DNA of 64,000 nucleotides from Brevibacillus daliensis (GCF_021245735.1 NZ_JAJISB010000001.1:186001-250000); one strand, 5' to 3'. Shown: positions 9,613 to 19,402, numbered from the stretch's first letter. The notes: generated by a model from the letters alone, not told the origin. Numbers and translations are program-made.

Positions 9613-10032
9613 TTAGATATAGAACATGTAATTATCTGTACGTCCGTCATCCTGATACGTAATCAGATCACGTAGCGTTGTTGAATCAATAACCGAGGTA
9701 ATGCTGTCTCGAATGCGAATCCAAAGGTAACGCTTTGCTGGATCATCTTCATCAGAAAACTCCACAGGACTGATTGGTCCTTCGAGCACCCGTAGAATGT
9801 CACCTGAGGTAATATCATCGGGAGATTTGGCTAGTACATAACCGCCATATGCTCCACGAATACTTTTTACAAGACCTGCATTACGCAGTGGAGCAATCAG
9901 TTGTTCTAAATAATGCTCGGATAATTCATGTCGCTGTGCAATGCTTTTAAGTGAAATCGGTCCTTCTCCAAATCGTGATGCCAATTCCATCATGATAGTT
10001 AGGCCGTAGCGTCCTTTTGTAGATATTTTCAA
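9613..10032 (-). CDS. cymR: Rrf2-family regulator, CymR (cysteine metabolism repressor)
   Basis: A 139-residue Rrf2 winged-helix regulator. The N-terminus KISTKGRYGLTIMMELA and the helix-turn-helix SLKSIAQRHELSEHYLEQLIAPLRNAGLV with wing GAYGGYVLA are typical. There is no Fe-S cysteine triad, so this is the CymR rather than the IscR class. CymR represses sulfur and cysteine uptake genes together with CysK. The TTG at 10032 is preferred: GGGAG lies 9 bases upstream, while the TTG at 10041 touches it. The iscS gene follows after 39 bases. Confidence 0.9.
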   Translation of the reverse strand: MKISTKGRYGLTIMMELASRFGEGPISLKSIAQRHELSEHYLEQLIAPLRNAGLVKSIRGAYGGYVLAKSPDDITSGDILRVLEGPISPVEFSDEDDPAKRYLWIRIRDSITSVIDSTTLRDLITYQDDGRTDNYMFYI

Positions 10033-10068
10033 GGTTAACAACTCCCTTTATCAATCACTGTAGGTCTT

Positions 10069-10100
10069 TGACAATTTTCCCTTTTATTGTACCACATGGG
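10069..10100 (-). promoter_or_regulatory. Possible cymR promoter
   Basis: On the minus strand TGGTACAAT (an extended -10 with TGn) lies about 55 bases upstream of the cymR start. No good -35 is visible at the right spacing, so this is tentative. Confidence 0.35.
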
Positions 10101-10143
10101 ATTGCTCTTCCTAGTTGAAAATAGGTACGAAAGGGGTGCTTCC

Positions 10144-10335
10144 ATGGCAACGAACAAACGCTCAGAACGTGGTAAAAACCATCCGTCCTCTGTTCTCTAT
10201 GATGTACCTGCCGGAACCATCGCGCACAAGGCTCGTTATGGTGCTAGCGAAAACAGCAAACATCCCGATAAATGCGGCAACCTACCTAATAAACCAGGCG
10301 GAATTGCTCGCACAGGATCTGACTGTGATGGGTAG
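10144..10335 (+). CDS. Hypothetical small protein (63 residues)
   Basis: Short frame beginning MATNKRSERGKNHPSSVLYD and ending GGIARTGSDCDG. It is polar, with two cysteines and no membrane segment. Support: AAAGGGGTG lies 6 bases upstream of the ATG, and a terminator follows on the same strand at 10367-10404. An overlapping frame at 10115-10360 has no ribosome site. I do not recognise the family. It is transcribed divergently from cymR. Confidence 0.45.
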   Translation: MATNKRSERGKNHPSSVLYDVPAGTIAHKARYGASENSKHPDKCGNLPNKPGGIARTGSDCDG

Positions 10336-10366
10336 AGGATTGAACGAAAGTTCGAGTTAGAAGCAT

Positions 10367-10404
10367 GGGTCTTTGCGCTCCGGTGTGAAGACCGCCCTTT
10401 TTTT
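10367..10404 (+). terminator. Probable terminator after the 63-residue frame
   Basis: GGGTCTT pairs with AAGACCGCCC around a 14-base loop and is followed by seven T on the plus strand. Confidence 0.6.
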
Positions 10405-10499
10405 AATCGTCTTTCCCTTTTCTATTTTAACTATAGTGGTTTTAGAAAAGATTGTAAAGGAATCGGAATGATAGGATATAACGCTCCTATCATAACAAT

Positions 10500-11831
10500 T
10501 TACTCCTTATTATTATCTTTTCGCCGTTCTTGTATTTCCCTAATTTTTTGTTCAAATCCAATCGGTTTAGGTTCATAAAACACCTCGTCCACATCATCAG
10601 GCAAATACTGTTGTTCTACATAACCTTCCGGAAAATTATGTGGATACAAGTAGCCATCCCCATGCCCCAATTTAGCTGCTCCCTTATAGGAACGATCCCG
10701 TAAGTGAGTGGGAACAGGTTTATGTCCCTCATTTTGCACATGGGAAAGTGCCTTGTTAATACCATTGTAAGCGGCGTTGCTTTTCGGAGCTGTCGCTAAA
10801 TAAGTTGTAGCCTGCCCGAGTGAAATGCGTCCTTCCGGCATCCCGATTAATTCCAATGCTTGAAAGCAAGATACAGCTATAGTTAACGCCTGAGGATCAG
10901 CATTACCGATATCTTCCGAAGCTGAAATAATTAATCGTCTGGCAATAAAACGCGGGTCTTCCCCTGCATCGATCATACGTGCCAACCAGTAAAGAGCTCC
11001 ATCAGGATCAGACCCCCGAATGGATTTAATAAAAGCAGAAATCGTATCGTAGTGGTTATCCCCGCTTTTGTCATAGCGAACAGCACGTCGTTGAATGGAT
11101 TCTACCGCGACGTCGAGAGTAATGATGATTTCATTATTTTCATTTGGAGGAGTAGTTGTTGCTGCCAGTTCCAGTGCATTAAGCAAACGGCGGGCATCTC
11201 CTTCTGCATAACGAATTAAATGTTCCCTCGCTTCTACTTCAAGTCGTACCCGCAATTCTCCGAGTCCTTCTTTCTCGTTGGAAAGTGCCCGATCTATTGC
11301 CTTATCCAGATCAACCTCAGTAAGTGAGTGTAAGGGGAAAATTTGCGAGCGGGATAGCAAGGCTGCATTTACTTCAAAAAACGGATTTTCTGTTGTTGCA
11401 CCAATCAAAATGATTGTCCCTTCCTCTACATAAGGAAGGAGCGCATCCTGTTGAGATTTATTAAATCGGTGAATCTCATCGATGAATAATGTCGTTCGCT
11501 GTTCACCCATCACCAGACGATCTTTTGCTTCTTCTACAATTCGTCTAATGTCAGCTACGCCAGCTGTTACCGCATTCAATTCACTGAAATGTGATTTGGT
11601 AGTACCTGCAATCACCTTAGCCAGCGTTGTTTTTCCTGTACCTGGTGGTCCATAAAAAATCAGCGATGAAACCTGATCCACTTCAATTGCACGTCGCAGA
11701 AGAGAACCTTTTGCCAGAATATGTTCTTGTCCCAACACTTCATCCAGTTGTTTCGGGCGCATTCGTGCAGCTAAGGGTTTCATTTTTCCTTTTGACTCTC
11801 CCTGTTCATGAGCGAAGGAGAATAAGTCCAT
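10500..11831 (-). CDS. rarA: Replication-associated recombination protein A (RarA/MgsA)
   Basis: AAA+ ATPase of 443 residues related to clamp-loader subunits and RuvB, acting at stalled replication forks. Seen: RPKQLDEVLGQEHILAKG near 27, Walker A FYGPPGTGKTTLAK near 58, Walker [16 protein letters not shown] near 115, sensor 1 GATTENPFFE, and the C-terminal MgsA tetramerisation domain (SIRGSDPDGALYWLARM, AISCFQALELIGMPEGR-like, LRDRSYKGAAKLGHGDGYLYPH). Bacillus keeps rarA (yrvN) beside cymR as here. Starts at an ATG after GGGATGAG. Confidence 0.95.
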   Translation of the reverse strand: MDLFSFAHEQGESKGKMKPLAARMRPKQLDEVLGQEHILAKGSLLRRAIEVDQVSSLIFYGPPGTGKTTLAKVIAGTTKSHFSELNAVTAGVADIRRIVEEAKDRLVMGEQRTTLFIDEIHRFNKSQQDALLPYVEEGTIILIGATTENPFFEVNAALLSRSQIFPLHSLTEVDLDKAIDRALSNEKEGLGELRVRLEVEAREHLIRYAEGDARRLLNALELAATTTPPNENNEIIITLDVAVESIQRRAVRYDKSGDNHYDTISAFIKSIRGSDPDGALYWLARMIDAGEDPRFIARRLIISASEDIGNADPQALTIAVSCFQALELIGMPEGRISLGQATTYLATAPKSNAAYNGINKALSHVQNEGHKPVPTHLRDRSYKGAAKLGHGDGYLYPHNFPEGYVEQQYLPDDVDEVFYEPKPIGFEQKIREIQERRKDNNKE

Positions 11832-11865
11832 TTATATCTCATCCCTATCTATTTTGCTTGAAAAC

Positions 11866-11960
11866 AAGAAAAACTTCTATCGATGTCTTTCGAAGAAGCA
11901 GGTACTTTAGAGATGTATAAGGAAGCAGAGTCCAGAAGCTTATACTTTCTTATACAGCAA
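11866..11960 (+). repeat. Copy 2 of repeat R1 (partly degraded)
   Basis: Shares AAGAAAAACTTCTATCGA, TTTCGAAGAAGC and CTTATACTTTCTTATACAG with the other copies, but the middle block is shortened. It lies upstream of rarA and downstream of the DUF4097 gene. Confidence 0.75.
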
Positions 11961-11992
11961 CAAGAATGCAAAGTTGTTACCTTGCATTCTTG
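11961..11992 (-). terminator. Possible terminator hairpin after the DUF4097 gene
   Basis: CAAGAATGCAA and TTGCATTCTTG form an 11-bp stem with a 10-base loop, about 50 bases past the stop codon. No T-run follows, so it may be only a transcript-end hairpin. Confidence 0.4.
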
Positions 11993-12041
11993 AATAGTGT
12001 AATAGATGTAGTTTGTTCCGGTCAAATTTGTAAGGAATGAT

Positions 12042-12920
12042 TTAGTTCTCCTTTACTTTTATGTTACCCATTGCCGTACGAGCCTTAATAATGGTATCTG
12101 CCCCCACTAGTGAGTCTGGTTTTTCTATATCACCAAGGTCAGTATCAAGATCATAAATTCCGTTAAATCCTCTAGGGACAATGATTTTTATATCTCCTAA
12201 ATCTCCCTTTGCATCTACCCCATGTGGTTCTTTCATTTCAATGTTCGTATTCCCCATCGCTGTATTAGTGGTAACAAGCTTACTGGAGTTACTTATCTCA
12301 ATATTTCCCATACTGGTTGAAACTTGAATAATTGCATCTACACGCTCCAAGTCAACGTCTCCTGCACCTGAAGAAACTGTGGTATTCTTACCAATCACTC
12401 CTTCCACTTCTACATCTCCCATGTCAGTACTAAGAGATAATTCATCTATCTTTCCGCCTTTTAGAGATATCTCCCCTAGAGCATTCTGTACCATAAGTTT
12501 TTCCAGAGTCTTATCATTTTCGAGCTGAACTACAATCTGATGACGAGGCGATTTTTTATAAAATCCAAAATTAACTAATTTAACCGTATTGTCACGAATA
12601 TCAAGATTCCACTCTCCACCTGTCACTTGCGAAGATTTTATCTTACTTACTACCTGTTCAGGGGCAAATCCCTGCATTTCAATCCGGTCCGTACTCCCTT
12701 TTTCAATAATAAGCTCTACATCCGCACGATCAGAAAGTATTTCAATTTCTTTTAACATACCAGGTTTAAGTAAAATCGTATGATTGTAGGCTGGATTCGT
12801 ATTTCCAATCAGTGCTTTAGGACCCAAAATAATCAGTCCCACTATCCCAATAATGATCAGAGCGATCCCAGCTATTTTCCGACCATTTCCTCGTTTTACG
12901 TCCCCAAATACGTCTTTCAT
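12042..12920 (-). CDS. DUF4097-family protein with N-terminal membrane anchor
   Basis: A 292-residue protein with one hydrophobic segment near 15-35 (IAGIALIIIGIVGLIILG). A long beta-repeat domain follows, with recurring MGNIEISN / MGNTNIEM / LGDIKIIV / MGNIKVKEN units typical of DUF4097 (YvlB-like) proteins. The repeats probably form a beta-helix outside the membrane. It is the last gene of the PadR-HAAS-DUF4097 operon; its ATG follows the upstream stop codon directly. Exact role unknown; such operons are often tied to envelope stress. Confidence 0.82.
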   Translation of the reverse strand: MKDVFGDVKRGNGRKIAGIALIIIGIVGLIILGPKALIGNTNPAYNHTILLKPGMLKEIEILSDRADVELIIEKGSTDRIEMQGFAPEQVVSKIKSSQVTGGEWNLDIRDNTVKLVNFGFYKKSPRHQIVVQLENDKTLEKLMVQNALGEISLKGGKIDELSLSTDMGDVEVEGVIGKNTTVSSGAGDVDLERVDAIIQVSTSMGNIEISNSSKLVTTNTAMGNTNIEMKEPHGVDAKGDLGDIKIIVPRGFNGIYDLDTDLGDIEKPDSLVGADTIIKARTAMGNIKVKEN

Positions 12921-13493
12921 TTATTTTCTCCCCTTTATAGTGCTGGACATCCAGTTAAAATATTTTTGGTTAATCACTAGATACCAGCGCATGACTGTTC
13001 GCACCGAAGTAACTAACAATAGTCCTATCCCCACTAATAAGGAAGCTAGAAATACCTCTGCTGTGAGAAATTCTCCGCCAAACATCAGCTCTAACACTAG
13101 CACGAACGGAGAAATCAGAAATGTAAACACCAAAATTGCATAAGTAAGCCACATTGTCCAACCAGTTAATAGAAAGGGAAAGATAAATATTGATAAAAAA
13201 ATGACTCCGAGTGAACGAATAATAACTCCGGATGAACTAGAATTATTCCCAGACGAATCTACATTGTTACTTTGTTCGTGTATGTGATATGGTGGTCTGT
13301 ACTGATCACCCATTACTTGTTTTGCCAGATCAATCGGATCTCCTAATTCGCTTGCCACCTGTTCTTCTTTCTTGCCAGATTGTTGTCCAAATAGAAAGTG
13401 TGCTTCATACTCTGCAATTAATTCATCTCTTTCCATTGGGTCCATATTATGCAGGTGGAGGCGAAGAAGATTAATAAAATGTTCCTTACTCAT
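12921..13493 (-). CDS. HAAS/DUF1700-family membrane protein
   Basis: A 190-residue protein. The N-terminal HAAS domain is about 80 residues (HFINLLRLHLHNMDPMERDELIAEYEAHFLFG with EQVASELGDPIDLAKQV). Several membrane segments follow near 90-170. This domain is often encoded next to PadR regulators, as here. The start at 13493 (MSKEHF) is chosen because GAGAGGAATC precedes it; the upstream in-frame codons overlap the end of the PadR gene. Likely a partner of the PadR repressor or of the DUF4097 protein. Confidence 0.85.
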   Translation of the reverse strand: MSKEHFINLLRLHLHNMDPMERDELIAEYEAHFLFGQQSGKKEEQVASELGDPIDLAKQVMGDQYRPPYHIHEQSNNVDSSGNNSSSSGVIIRSLGVIFLSIFIFPFLLTGWTMWLTYAILVFTFLISPFVLVLELMFGGEFLTAEVFLASLLVGIGLLLVTSVRTVMRWYLVINQKYFNWMSSTIKGRK

Positions 13494-13824
13494 CTTGATT
13501 CCTCTCTTCCGTTTCACTAATCAACGCTCCGACACTATCCACAAATATATTCCACTCGCCCACTAATTCTTGCAGATATGTCTTTCCTTCAGCAGTCAGC
13601 TTGTAATACTTGCGTGGTGGTCCTTCCGTTGATTCTTGCAGATACGTGGTACAATGCCCGTCTGTTACCAGTCGTCGTAATACAGGATAAATGGCTCCTT
13701 CCGCTACTTCAATGTGTTTGGATATTTGCTGAGCCAATTCAAAACCATACCGATCACGCTGGTTAATAAGAACAAGGACACAGAGACCAAGTACTCCTTT
13801 TTTAAATTGAACGATTTCTTTCAT
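13486..13824 (-). CDS. PadR-family transcriptional regulator
   Basis: A 112-residue winged-helix protein: KKGVLGLCVLVLINQRDRYGFELAQQIS, VAEGAIYPVLRRLVTDGHCTTYLQES, GPPRKYYKLTAEGKTYLQEL. This is the standard PadR N-terminal domain with a short C-terminal helix. The ATG at 13824 is preceded by GGAGTGAG. The last 8 bases overlap the start of the HAAS gene, so the two are translationally coupled. It probably represses its own operon. A candidate operator is the near-palindrome TAGTGTAATAATACTA at 13843-13858, seen but unproven. Confidence 0.9.
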   Translation of the reverse strand: MKEIVQFKKGVLGLCVLVLINQRDRYGFELAQQISKHIEVAEGAIYPVLRRLVTDGHCTTYLQESTEGPPRKYYKLTAEGKTYLQELVGEWNIFVDSVGALISETEERNQDE

Positions 13825-14072
13825 GTTCTCACTCCATTGCTGTAGTGTAATAATACTAATTCTGTTCATTGTTAAGTACTATTTATTAAACACTACTGAT
13901 AATTGAAGTATACTTCTCTCTCTTTGAAAGTACAAGTATTAAATTCTTATCTTTTTATGAAGTTCCAAATAATCAGGGTTTTCAATGAATATAATGAGGT
14001 ATTGTCATTCGCTAAAAAAAAGGATTAAGGGATAACATTCGCGAATATGGTAAAAACAGGGAGGGTTGTTCT

Positions 14073-14537
14073 ATGTCCATATCTCAAAATAAATTGCAAG
14101 GCTGGATGGTTCATCGACGCGCGTTGACAAATTTGTTGGAATTGATTGAAAATGAGCATACGCATTATAAACCTTGGGAGAGCGCCTTTTCATTTGGAGA
14201 GCAATTTCTACATACTGCTCTAACGTCCCATAATTTTGTAGCCGGATTAAAAGAAGGATACATCGAGAAACCTGATCAAATGCCTGCTTTTGAAACCATG
14301 GATGATGTGCGAAGAATTTTTCATGAATTTACTGACAAGACAATCGCTGTCTTGCAAGAAATCAGTGATGAAGATTTGGAACGAGAAGTCCAATTTATTA
14401 ACATGAAACAACTGGGTAAATCATGGGTTCATGTTATGATTGATCATGAGGTGCATCACAAGGGACAAATGTTCGTCTATGCCCGATTAGTTGGAATAGA
14501 AAAATTACCTTTCTTCATATCTACCCCAGCAACATAA
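14073..14537 (+). CDS. DinB-family protein
   Basis: A 154-residue DinB-like four-helix protein. The likely metal-binding histidines are in MVHRRALTNLLELIE, ALTSHNFVAG and MIDHEVHHKGQMFVYARLVG; the last stretch is the family signature. Members include thiol-dependent enzymes and many uncharacterised proteins. GGGAGGG precedes the ATG. It stands alone on the plus strand and is followed by repeat R1 and a shared terminator. Confidence 0.88.
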   Translation: MSISQNKLQGWMVHRRALTNLLELIENEHTHYKPWESAFSFGEQFLHTALTSHNFVAGLKEGYIEKPDQMPAFETMDDVRRIFHEFTDKTIAVLQEISDEDLEREVQFINMKQLGKSWVHVMIDHEVHHKGQMFVYARLVGIEKLPFFISTPAT

Positions 14538-14645
14538 AAAAACCTCTATCGAAGTCCCTTCGAAGAAGCTGGATCTTCCTTAGCGGATGTTTTTCAGGCG
14601 TATCAGGTTGAGTTGCTCCGCAGTTTATACTTTCAGATACAGTAA
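14536..14645 (+). repeat. Copy 3 of repeat R1
   Basis: Nearly complete copy starting at the DinB stop codon. It has CTCTATCGAAGTCCC, TTCGAAGAAGCTGG, CTTCCTTAGCGGATG and TTTATACTTTCAGATACAGTAA. Confidence 0.85.
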
Positions 14646-14646
14646 C

Positions 14647-14689
14647 AAAAAACATCCTACCGTTTTCTTAAGGTAGGATGTCTTTATTT
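14647..14689 (-). terminator. Bidirectional terminator between the DinB gene and tcdA
   Basis: CATCCTACC pairs with GGTAGGATG around an 11-base loop. The minus strand gives six T after the stem (tcdA side), and the plus strand gives TCTTTATTT. Confidence 0.85.
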
Positions 14690-14698
14690 CATTCTTGC

Positions 14699-15451
14699 TT
14701 ATTTCATAGGTACCCACTCAACCAAATCTCTCACTACAACACTCGCCAAAATCAATCCAGCAACAGAAGGTACAAAGGCATTGCTTGCTGGCGGCTGTTT
14801 TACTTTACGGATAGGTGAGTCCGGGTTTTGTACAATCTGATCCCGCACTTCCGTTTTAATCGTCACAGGAATCTCCTTTGAGTAAACCACTTGTACGCCT
14901 TTGTAGATACGATGATTTTTCAATTCACGACGAATTACTTTGGCAATTGGATCATAGCTGGTTTTGGAGATATCTTCGACCTCAAATCGAGTTGGGTCCA
15001 TTTTATTAGCAGCACCCATACTAGAAATGATTGGGATATTACGCTTCTTCGCTTCTACGATCAGATGAATCTTCGCAGATACAGTGTCCATCGCATCAAC
15101 GATATAATCCAGCTTATGTTCAAACAAGCGATCAGCTGTCTCTTCATTATAAAACATATGCAGGGTAACTACTTCACACTCTGGATTAATGGAACGAATG
15201 CGTTCTTTCATCAATTCCGTTTTATCCTGTCCTACAGTATCAAGTGTTGCATGAATTTGTCTATTGATATTGGTAATATCGACTACATCTTTATCTACCA
15301 GCACCAGTTTACCCACTCCTGTACGAGCAAGTGCCTCTACTGTAAATGACCCTACGCCACCTACACCTAGTACCGCCACTGCGCTGTTCTTCATTTTTTC
15401 CAAGCCTTCTGGTCCAAAAGCGAGCTCACATCGAGAGAATTGATGCAACAT
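14699..15451 (-). CDS. tcdA: tRNA threonylcarbamoyladenosine dehydratase (TcdA/YrvM)
   Basis: E1-like ThiF-family enzyme of 250 residues that cyclises t6A37 in tRNA to ct6A using ATP. Seen: nucleotide-binding VLGVGGVGSFTVEALARTGVG near 29-49, VDKDVVDITNINRQ with the E1-type Asn and Arg, and DYIVDAMDTVSAKIHL. It ends PSVAGLILASVVVRDL, a typical hydrophobic tail. In Bacillus this gene (yrvM) lies between rarA and aspS with a 6S RNA, the same arrangement as here. Confidence 0.93.
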   Translation of the reverse strand: MLHQFSRCELAFGPEGLEKMKNSAVAVLGVGGVGSFTVEALARTGVGKLVLVDKDVVDITNINRQIHATLDTVGQDKTELMKERIRSINPECEVVTLHMFYNEETADRLFEHKLDYIVDAMDTVSAKIHLIVEAKKRNIPIISSMGAANKMDPTRFEVEDISKTSYDPIAKVIRRELKNHRIYKGVQVVYSKEIPVTIKTEVRDQIVQNPDSPIRKVKQPPASNAFVPSVAGLILASVVVRDLVEWVPMK

Positions 15452-15559
15452 AGATATAAAACAACCTTTCTCAATAAAATCGATATGTCGATCATATCAT
15501 TTTTTACTCCCACTTCAAAGCATTTATTTCACACCGGAAAACTATGAAATAATACCAAA

Positions 15560-15752
15560 TAAAAAGCCCCAGTATGCCGTGGGGTACCGCTGTTTTGAAC
15601 CTGCACGAGCAGGTGGGTGTATTGCCAGCCGCTCAGACGTCCACGTAAAAGAGGCATGCCTTCCTGACTTACGGACTAATAACTCCCGAATAAACCTTTG
15701 TGGCTCAAAACATTGGCCGCTACGCACATCTCAGGGCTTCGCTTGTTCGATT
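15560..15752 (-). ncRNA. ssrS: 6S RNA (RNA polymerase-binding regulatory RNA)
   Basis: On the minus strand the 5' half reads CCCTGAGATGTGCGTAGCGG, then CCAATGTTTTGAGCC. This matches the conserved 5' arm of 6S RNA (CUGAGAUGU..GCGGGCCA..UGAGCC). The 3' half has AGGTTCAAAACAGCGG as its partner, and the ends close with a terminator stem CCCCA..TGGGGC plus T5 at 15585-15560. There is no open frame of note. Bacillus has its second 6S RNA between yrvM and aspS, the same place. A TTGCAT / TAGGAT pair with 18-base spacing near 15765-15795 is a possible promoter. The exact 5' end is estimated. Confidence 0.85.
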
Positions 15753-15832
15753 AATAATGTGAGGATATCCTATCATAATGGATGACAGGAATGCAAGAAA
15801 GCATAGCTCAATATAACTTACTGTCCTGAATT

Positions 15833-15940
15833 TCCTACTATCGAGGAGAAAACCAGCTTCTCTTTTCACCCTTCGCTAAGGTCTTCGTCCCGCAAGGGGT
15901 TGGACTGTCCGCTCCGTGTGAAAAGAGAAGCTGGTATTTC
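15833..15940. repeat. Short copy C of repeat R2 (left module only)
   Basis: AAAACCAGCTTCTCTTTTCAC at 15849-15869 faces GTGAAAAGAGAAGCTGGT at 15918-15935. Between them CTTCGCTAAGGTCTTCG and GACTGTCCGCTCCG match the left module at 42290-42531, but about 100 bp of the interior is deleted. Confidence 0.8.
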
Positions 15941-15975
15941 AGAGTGTATTTAATATTTCCCCTGCAACCATTTAC

Positions 15976-16045
15976 AGAAGAAGCAGATCTTTATAAACGT
16001 ATCAGGAAGTTACTCTGCGAAATTTTTACTTACTCATAAAGCAAT
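15976..16045 (+). repeat. Degraded fragment resembling repeat R1
   Basis: GAAGAAGC, AACGTATCAGGAAGT, CTCTGC and CTCATAAAGCAA resemble the second half of R1. It is weaker than the other copies. Confidence 0.4.
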
Positions 16046-16091
16046 AAAAGCCGCTTGAATCTCCAGAGAAATAGAGACCCAAGCGACTTAT
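16043..16091 (-). terminator. Terminator after aspS
   Basis: On the minus strand AGTCGCTTGGGTCTC pairs imperfectly with GAGATTCAAGCGGCT, followed by TTTTATT. It lies about 90 bases after the aspS stop. Confidence 0.7.
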
Positions 16092-16178
16092 TATTTTTGT
16101 AAACTGTACTTTTGCAGAAAATAAGCTCAATCTTACTTCGTATCGCTTATCTTAAGTCAAAGAAGCCGTTTAAAAAGC

Positions 16179-17969
16179 TTACTTCTCGTCTTCTTCTTTC
16201 TCTTCCTTAATGGTAGCAATATACAGTTCTTTCAATTGCTTATCATCTACCAAACTAGGAGCATCCATCATTAGGTCAGTTGCGCTAGCTGTTTTCGGGA
16301 ATGCAATTACTTCACGCAGATTCGTACGTCCAGCAAGAAGCATTACCAAACGGTCCAGACCTAGTGCAATACCACCGTGCGGAGGCGTACCATAGTCGAA
16401 TGCGTTAAGCAAGAAGCCAAATTGTTTTTTCGCTTCTTCTTCTGAGAATCCTAGTGCTTTAAACATTTTTTCTTGAATATCACGCTTGAAGATACGCATG
16501 GAACCGCCACCTAGCTCGTAGCCGTTCAATACCAAGTCATAGGCTTGAGCACGTATTGCGCCTGGGTCAGTGTCAAACAGGTGCAGGTCTTCGTCTTTTG
16601 GACGAGTAAATGGATGGTGCAACGCTACATAACGTTTCGCCTCTTCATCCCACTCTACCAATGGGAAGTCCACCACCCACAGGAATTCGAACTTGCTCGT
16701 ATCGATCATGCCTAGCTCTGCTCCCAATTTGCTACGTAGAGCACCTAGGGCATCTGCTACTACTTTTGGCTTGTCTGCTACGAATAGAAGCAGGTCGCCT
16801 TCTTCTGCTTGCAAACGATCTTTGATTGCTGCTACTTCATCTTCATTAAAGAATTTAGCAATTGGACCTTTCACTTCTCCATCTTTGAAAGCAATCCACG
16901 CTAGACCTTTTGCTCCATAACGGGAAGCAAATTTACCAAGGTCGTCAACTTCTTTACGAGAATAGTGACCGCATCCTTTAGCATTAATCCCTTTTACTTG
17001 TCCACCATTCTCCACAGTGCTCGCAAATACTTTAAAGCCACAGCCTTCTACCAGATCAGAAACGTTGGTCAGTTCCATACCAAAACGAATATCCGGCTTG
17101 TCAGAACCATAACGATCCATTGCTTCAGCATAAGTTAGACGCGGGAATGATTCAGGAACGATTTCTCCGATCGTTTCCTTAAATACATGAGCAACCATTT
17201 TCTCCATCATTGGAAGCAGTTGTTCCACTGGCAGGAATGAAGTCTCAATGTCGATTTGAGTAAATTCAGGTTGACGGTCTGCGCGCAGGTCTTCGTCACG
17301 GAAACAACGAGCAATCTGATAGTAACGCTCAAAGCCAGATACCATCAACAACTGTTTATATAGCTGTGGAGATTGCGGCAAAGCATAAAATTCATTTGGA
17401 TGAACACGGGAAGGAACAAGGTAATCGCGTGCTCCCTCAGGTGTGCTCTTAGACAAAATTGGTGTTTCGATATCAAGGAAACCATGTTGATCCAGGAAGT
17501 CACGGAACGCTTTCGTTGCTTTGGAGCGCAACCAGAAGGTTCTTTGCATCTCAGGACGACGAAGGTCAAGATAGCGATATTTTAAGCGAATTTGCTCATC
17601 TACATCTACTTCATCTTCTAACAGGAATGGAGGTGTTTTCGCATCATTTAAGATCGAAATCTCCGTTACCAAGAGCTCAAACTCACCTGTTTTTACTTTT
17701 GGATTAATCGCTTCTGGTGCACGATTAACCAATTTACCTGTTACAGACAATACATACTCACTGCGTATGCGGTCTGCTTTTTCCCATGCTTCTTTATTTA
17801 CTTCCGGATTAAATACAACCTGGCAAATTCCCGTACGATCGCGTAGATCAACGAAAATTACTCCTCCTAGGTCACGGCGCTTTTGAACCCAACCGTTTAG
17901 CGTGATTTCTTGACCAACTTGTTCGTTTGTTACTTCACCACAATAGATTGAACGTACTTCATACTTCAT
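16179..17969 (-). CDS. aspS: Aspartyl-tRNA synthetase
   Basis: Class II synthetase of 596 residues charging tRNA-Asp. N-terminal OB anticodon-binding domain near 1-105 ([29 protein letters not shown]). Catalytic motif 1 [25 protein letters not shown], motif 2 [21 protein letters not shown], and bacterial GAD insertion near 290-410. Motif 3 is [14 protein letters not shown]. The start at 17969 (MKYEVRS) follows GGAGGAGA; the frame extends five codons further without a site. hisS lies 99 bases upstream, so hisS-aspS is probably one operon under the T-box. Confidence 0.97.
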   Translation of the reverse strand: MKYEVRSIYCGEVTNEQVGQEITLNGWVQKRRDLGGVIFVDLRDRTGICQVVFNPEVNKEAWEKADRIRSEYVLSVTGKLVNRAPEAINPKVKTGEFELLVTEISILNDAKTPPFLLEDEVDVDEQIRLKYRYLDLRRPEMQRTFWLRSKATKAFRDFLDQHGFLDIETPILSKSTPEGARDYLVPSRVHPNEFYALPQSPQLYKQLLMVSGFERYYQIARCFRDEDLRADRQPEFTQIDIETSFLPVEQLLPMMEKMVAHVFKETIGEIVPESFPRLTYAEAMDRYGSDKPDIRFGMELTNVSDLVEGCGFKVFASTVENGGQVKGINAKGCGHYSRKEVDDLGKFASRYGAKGLAWIAFKDGEVKGPIAKFFNEDEVAAIKDRLQAEEGDLLLFVADKPKVVADALGALRSKLGAELGMIDTSKFEFLWVVDFPLVEWDEEAKRYVALHHPFTRPKDEDLHLFDTDPGAIRAQAYDLVLNGYELGGGSMRIFKRDIQEKMFKALGFSEEEAKKQFGFLLNAFDYGTPPHGGIALGLDRLVMLLAGRTNLREVIAFPKTASATDLMMDAPSLVDDKQLKELYIATIKEEKEEDEK

Positions 17970-18067
17970 GATGGTCTCCTCCAAAATGTTATTATATCGA
18001 AATCAGGCAGTTGCATGATTCATGCTGTCAGACACAATGCCCGTGTTCATTGTTACGAAACCTACCC

Positions 18068-19333
18068 TTACTTCTTCGCAAGTATCCAGTTTACTAATTG
18101 GTCAAACGGAACCTCTTCCTGCTCCCCTGTTGCCATTTCCTTGACCATAGCCGCGCCTTTTTCCATTTCAGATTCACCAATGATTACAGCAAACCTTGCT
18201 TCCACGCGATCCGCAGCTTTTAACTGACCTTTCATTTTCCGACCGAGATAATCCATCTCCGCTTTAATTCCAGCTTGACGCAATACGTCTACTTGTTGGA
18301 ATACTTTTGTCTTCGCTGCTTCCGTCTGGATAACGAGATAGCAGTCAATTCCAGTCTCAATCGGCAATGCTACCGCTTGTTTCTCAAGTGCCATCAGCAG
18401 GCGTTCAATACTCATGGCAAAACCGATACCAGGCATATCTTCGCCGCCAATCTCAGCAACAAGACCATTGTAGCGACCACCGCCACATAATGTTTCTACT
18501 GCTCCGATTTCTGACATCTTAATTTCGAATGCAGTCAATGTATAGTAATCCAATCCACGAACAAGACGTGGGTTGATTGTATACGGAATACCGATCGCAG
18601 TCAGGTAAGCCTGCACATCCTCAAAATGCTTTTTGGACTCATCGCTCAGATAATCAAGGATGGAGGGAGCATTTTGAGTTAGCTGCTGGTCCTTTTTAAC
18701 TTTGCAATCCAAAACTCTGAGTGGATTGCGGTCCAATCGGGACTGACAATCTTCACATAGCTGATCTCGAACAGGGTTGAGCGCTGCGATAAGCGCTTCA
18801 CGATGACGTGCACGATCTTCTACTGTCCCAACGCTGTTCAGATCAACGGATAAACCAGTTAAGCCCAATTCCTGATACAAACGCATTGCTACTGAAATTA
18901 CTTCAGCGTCAATGGCAGGGTCTGCCGAGCCAATTGCTTCCACACCGAACTGGACGAATTGACGGAAACGACCTGCTTGTGGACGCTCGTGACGGAACAT
19001 CGGGCCACAGTAGTACAATTTCGTAGGTTGATTAGGAACACCATACAATTTCTTATCTACATAAGAACGAACCACACCTGCTGTTCCTTCAGGACGCAAG
19101 GTAAAATTACCTTCACCCCGAGATACTACACTGTACATCTCTTTTTCCACAATATCAGTAGTCTCGCCCACTCCACGACGGAATAACTCCGTCTGTTCAA
19201 AAATAGGTGTACGAATCTCCTGATAGTTGTAGCGCTTGCACAGGTCGCGCATCTTCTCCTCGATGTGTTGCCAAAGCTCCACCACTCCAGGCATAATGTC
19301 CTGTGTCCCGCGGGGAATTTGGATTTTTTCCAT
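18068..19333 (-). CDS. hisS: Histidyl-tRNA synthetase
   Basis: Class II synthetase of 421 residues. It starts [16 protein letters not shown], with motif 1 [18 protein letters not shown], motif 2 [23 protein letters not shown], and histidine-binding [14 protein letters not shown] and [10 protein letters not shown]-terminal anticodon-binding domain runs from about 330. GGAGAATCGGG lies upstream of the ATG. First gene of the probable hisS-aspS operon, with the T-box leader 70 bases upstream. Confidence 0.97.
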   Translation of the reverse strand: MEKIQIPRGTQDIMPGVVELWQHIEEKMRDLCKRYNYQEIRTPIFEQTELFRRGVGETTDIVEKEMYSVVSRGEGNFTLRPEGTAGVVRSYVDKKLYGVPNQPTKLYYCGPMFRHERPQAGRFRQFVQFGVEAIGSADPAIDAEVISVAMRLYQELGLTGLSVDLNSVGTVEDRARHREALIAALNPVRDQLCEDCQSRLDRNPLRVLDCKVKKDQQLTQNAPSILDYLSDESKKHFEDVQAYLTAIGIPYTINPRLVRGLDYYTLTAFEIKMSEIGAVETLCGGGRYNGLVAEIGGEDMPGIGFAMSIERLLMALEKQAVALPIETGIDCYLVIQTEAAKTKVFQQVDVLRQAGIKAEMDYLGRKMKGQLKAADRVEARFAVIIGESEMEKGAAMVKEMATGEQEEVPFDQLVNWILAKK

Positions 19334-19402
19334 ACCCGATTCTCCTTTACTATTTCATTTCCATATTAAAATCCGCACAGGGCGCCACCTCATTTTGGGT
19401 AT

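Noticed and set aside
10115-10360. An 81-codon plus-strand frame overlapping the 63-residue frame near cymR.
   Set aside because: No ribosome site before its ATG; the 10144 frame has one.
13843-13858. Near-palindrome TAGTGTAATAATACTA before the PadR gene as operator.
   Set aside because: It is plausible, but one short AT-rich palindrome is not enough evidence to list as a separate site.
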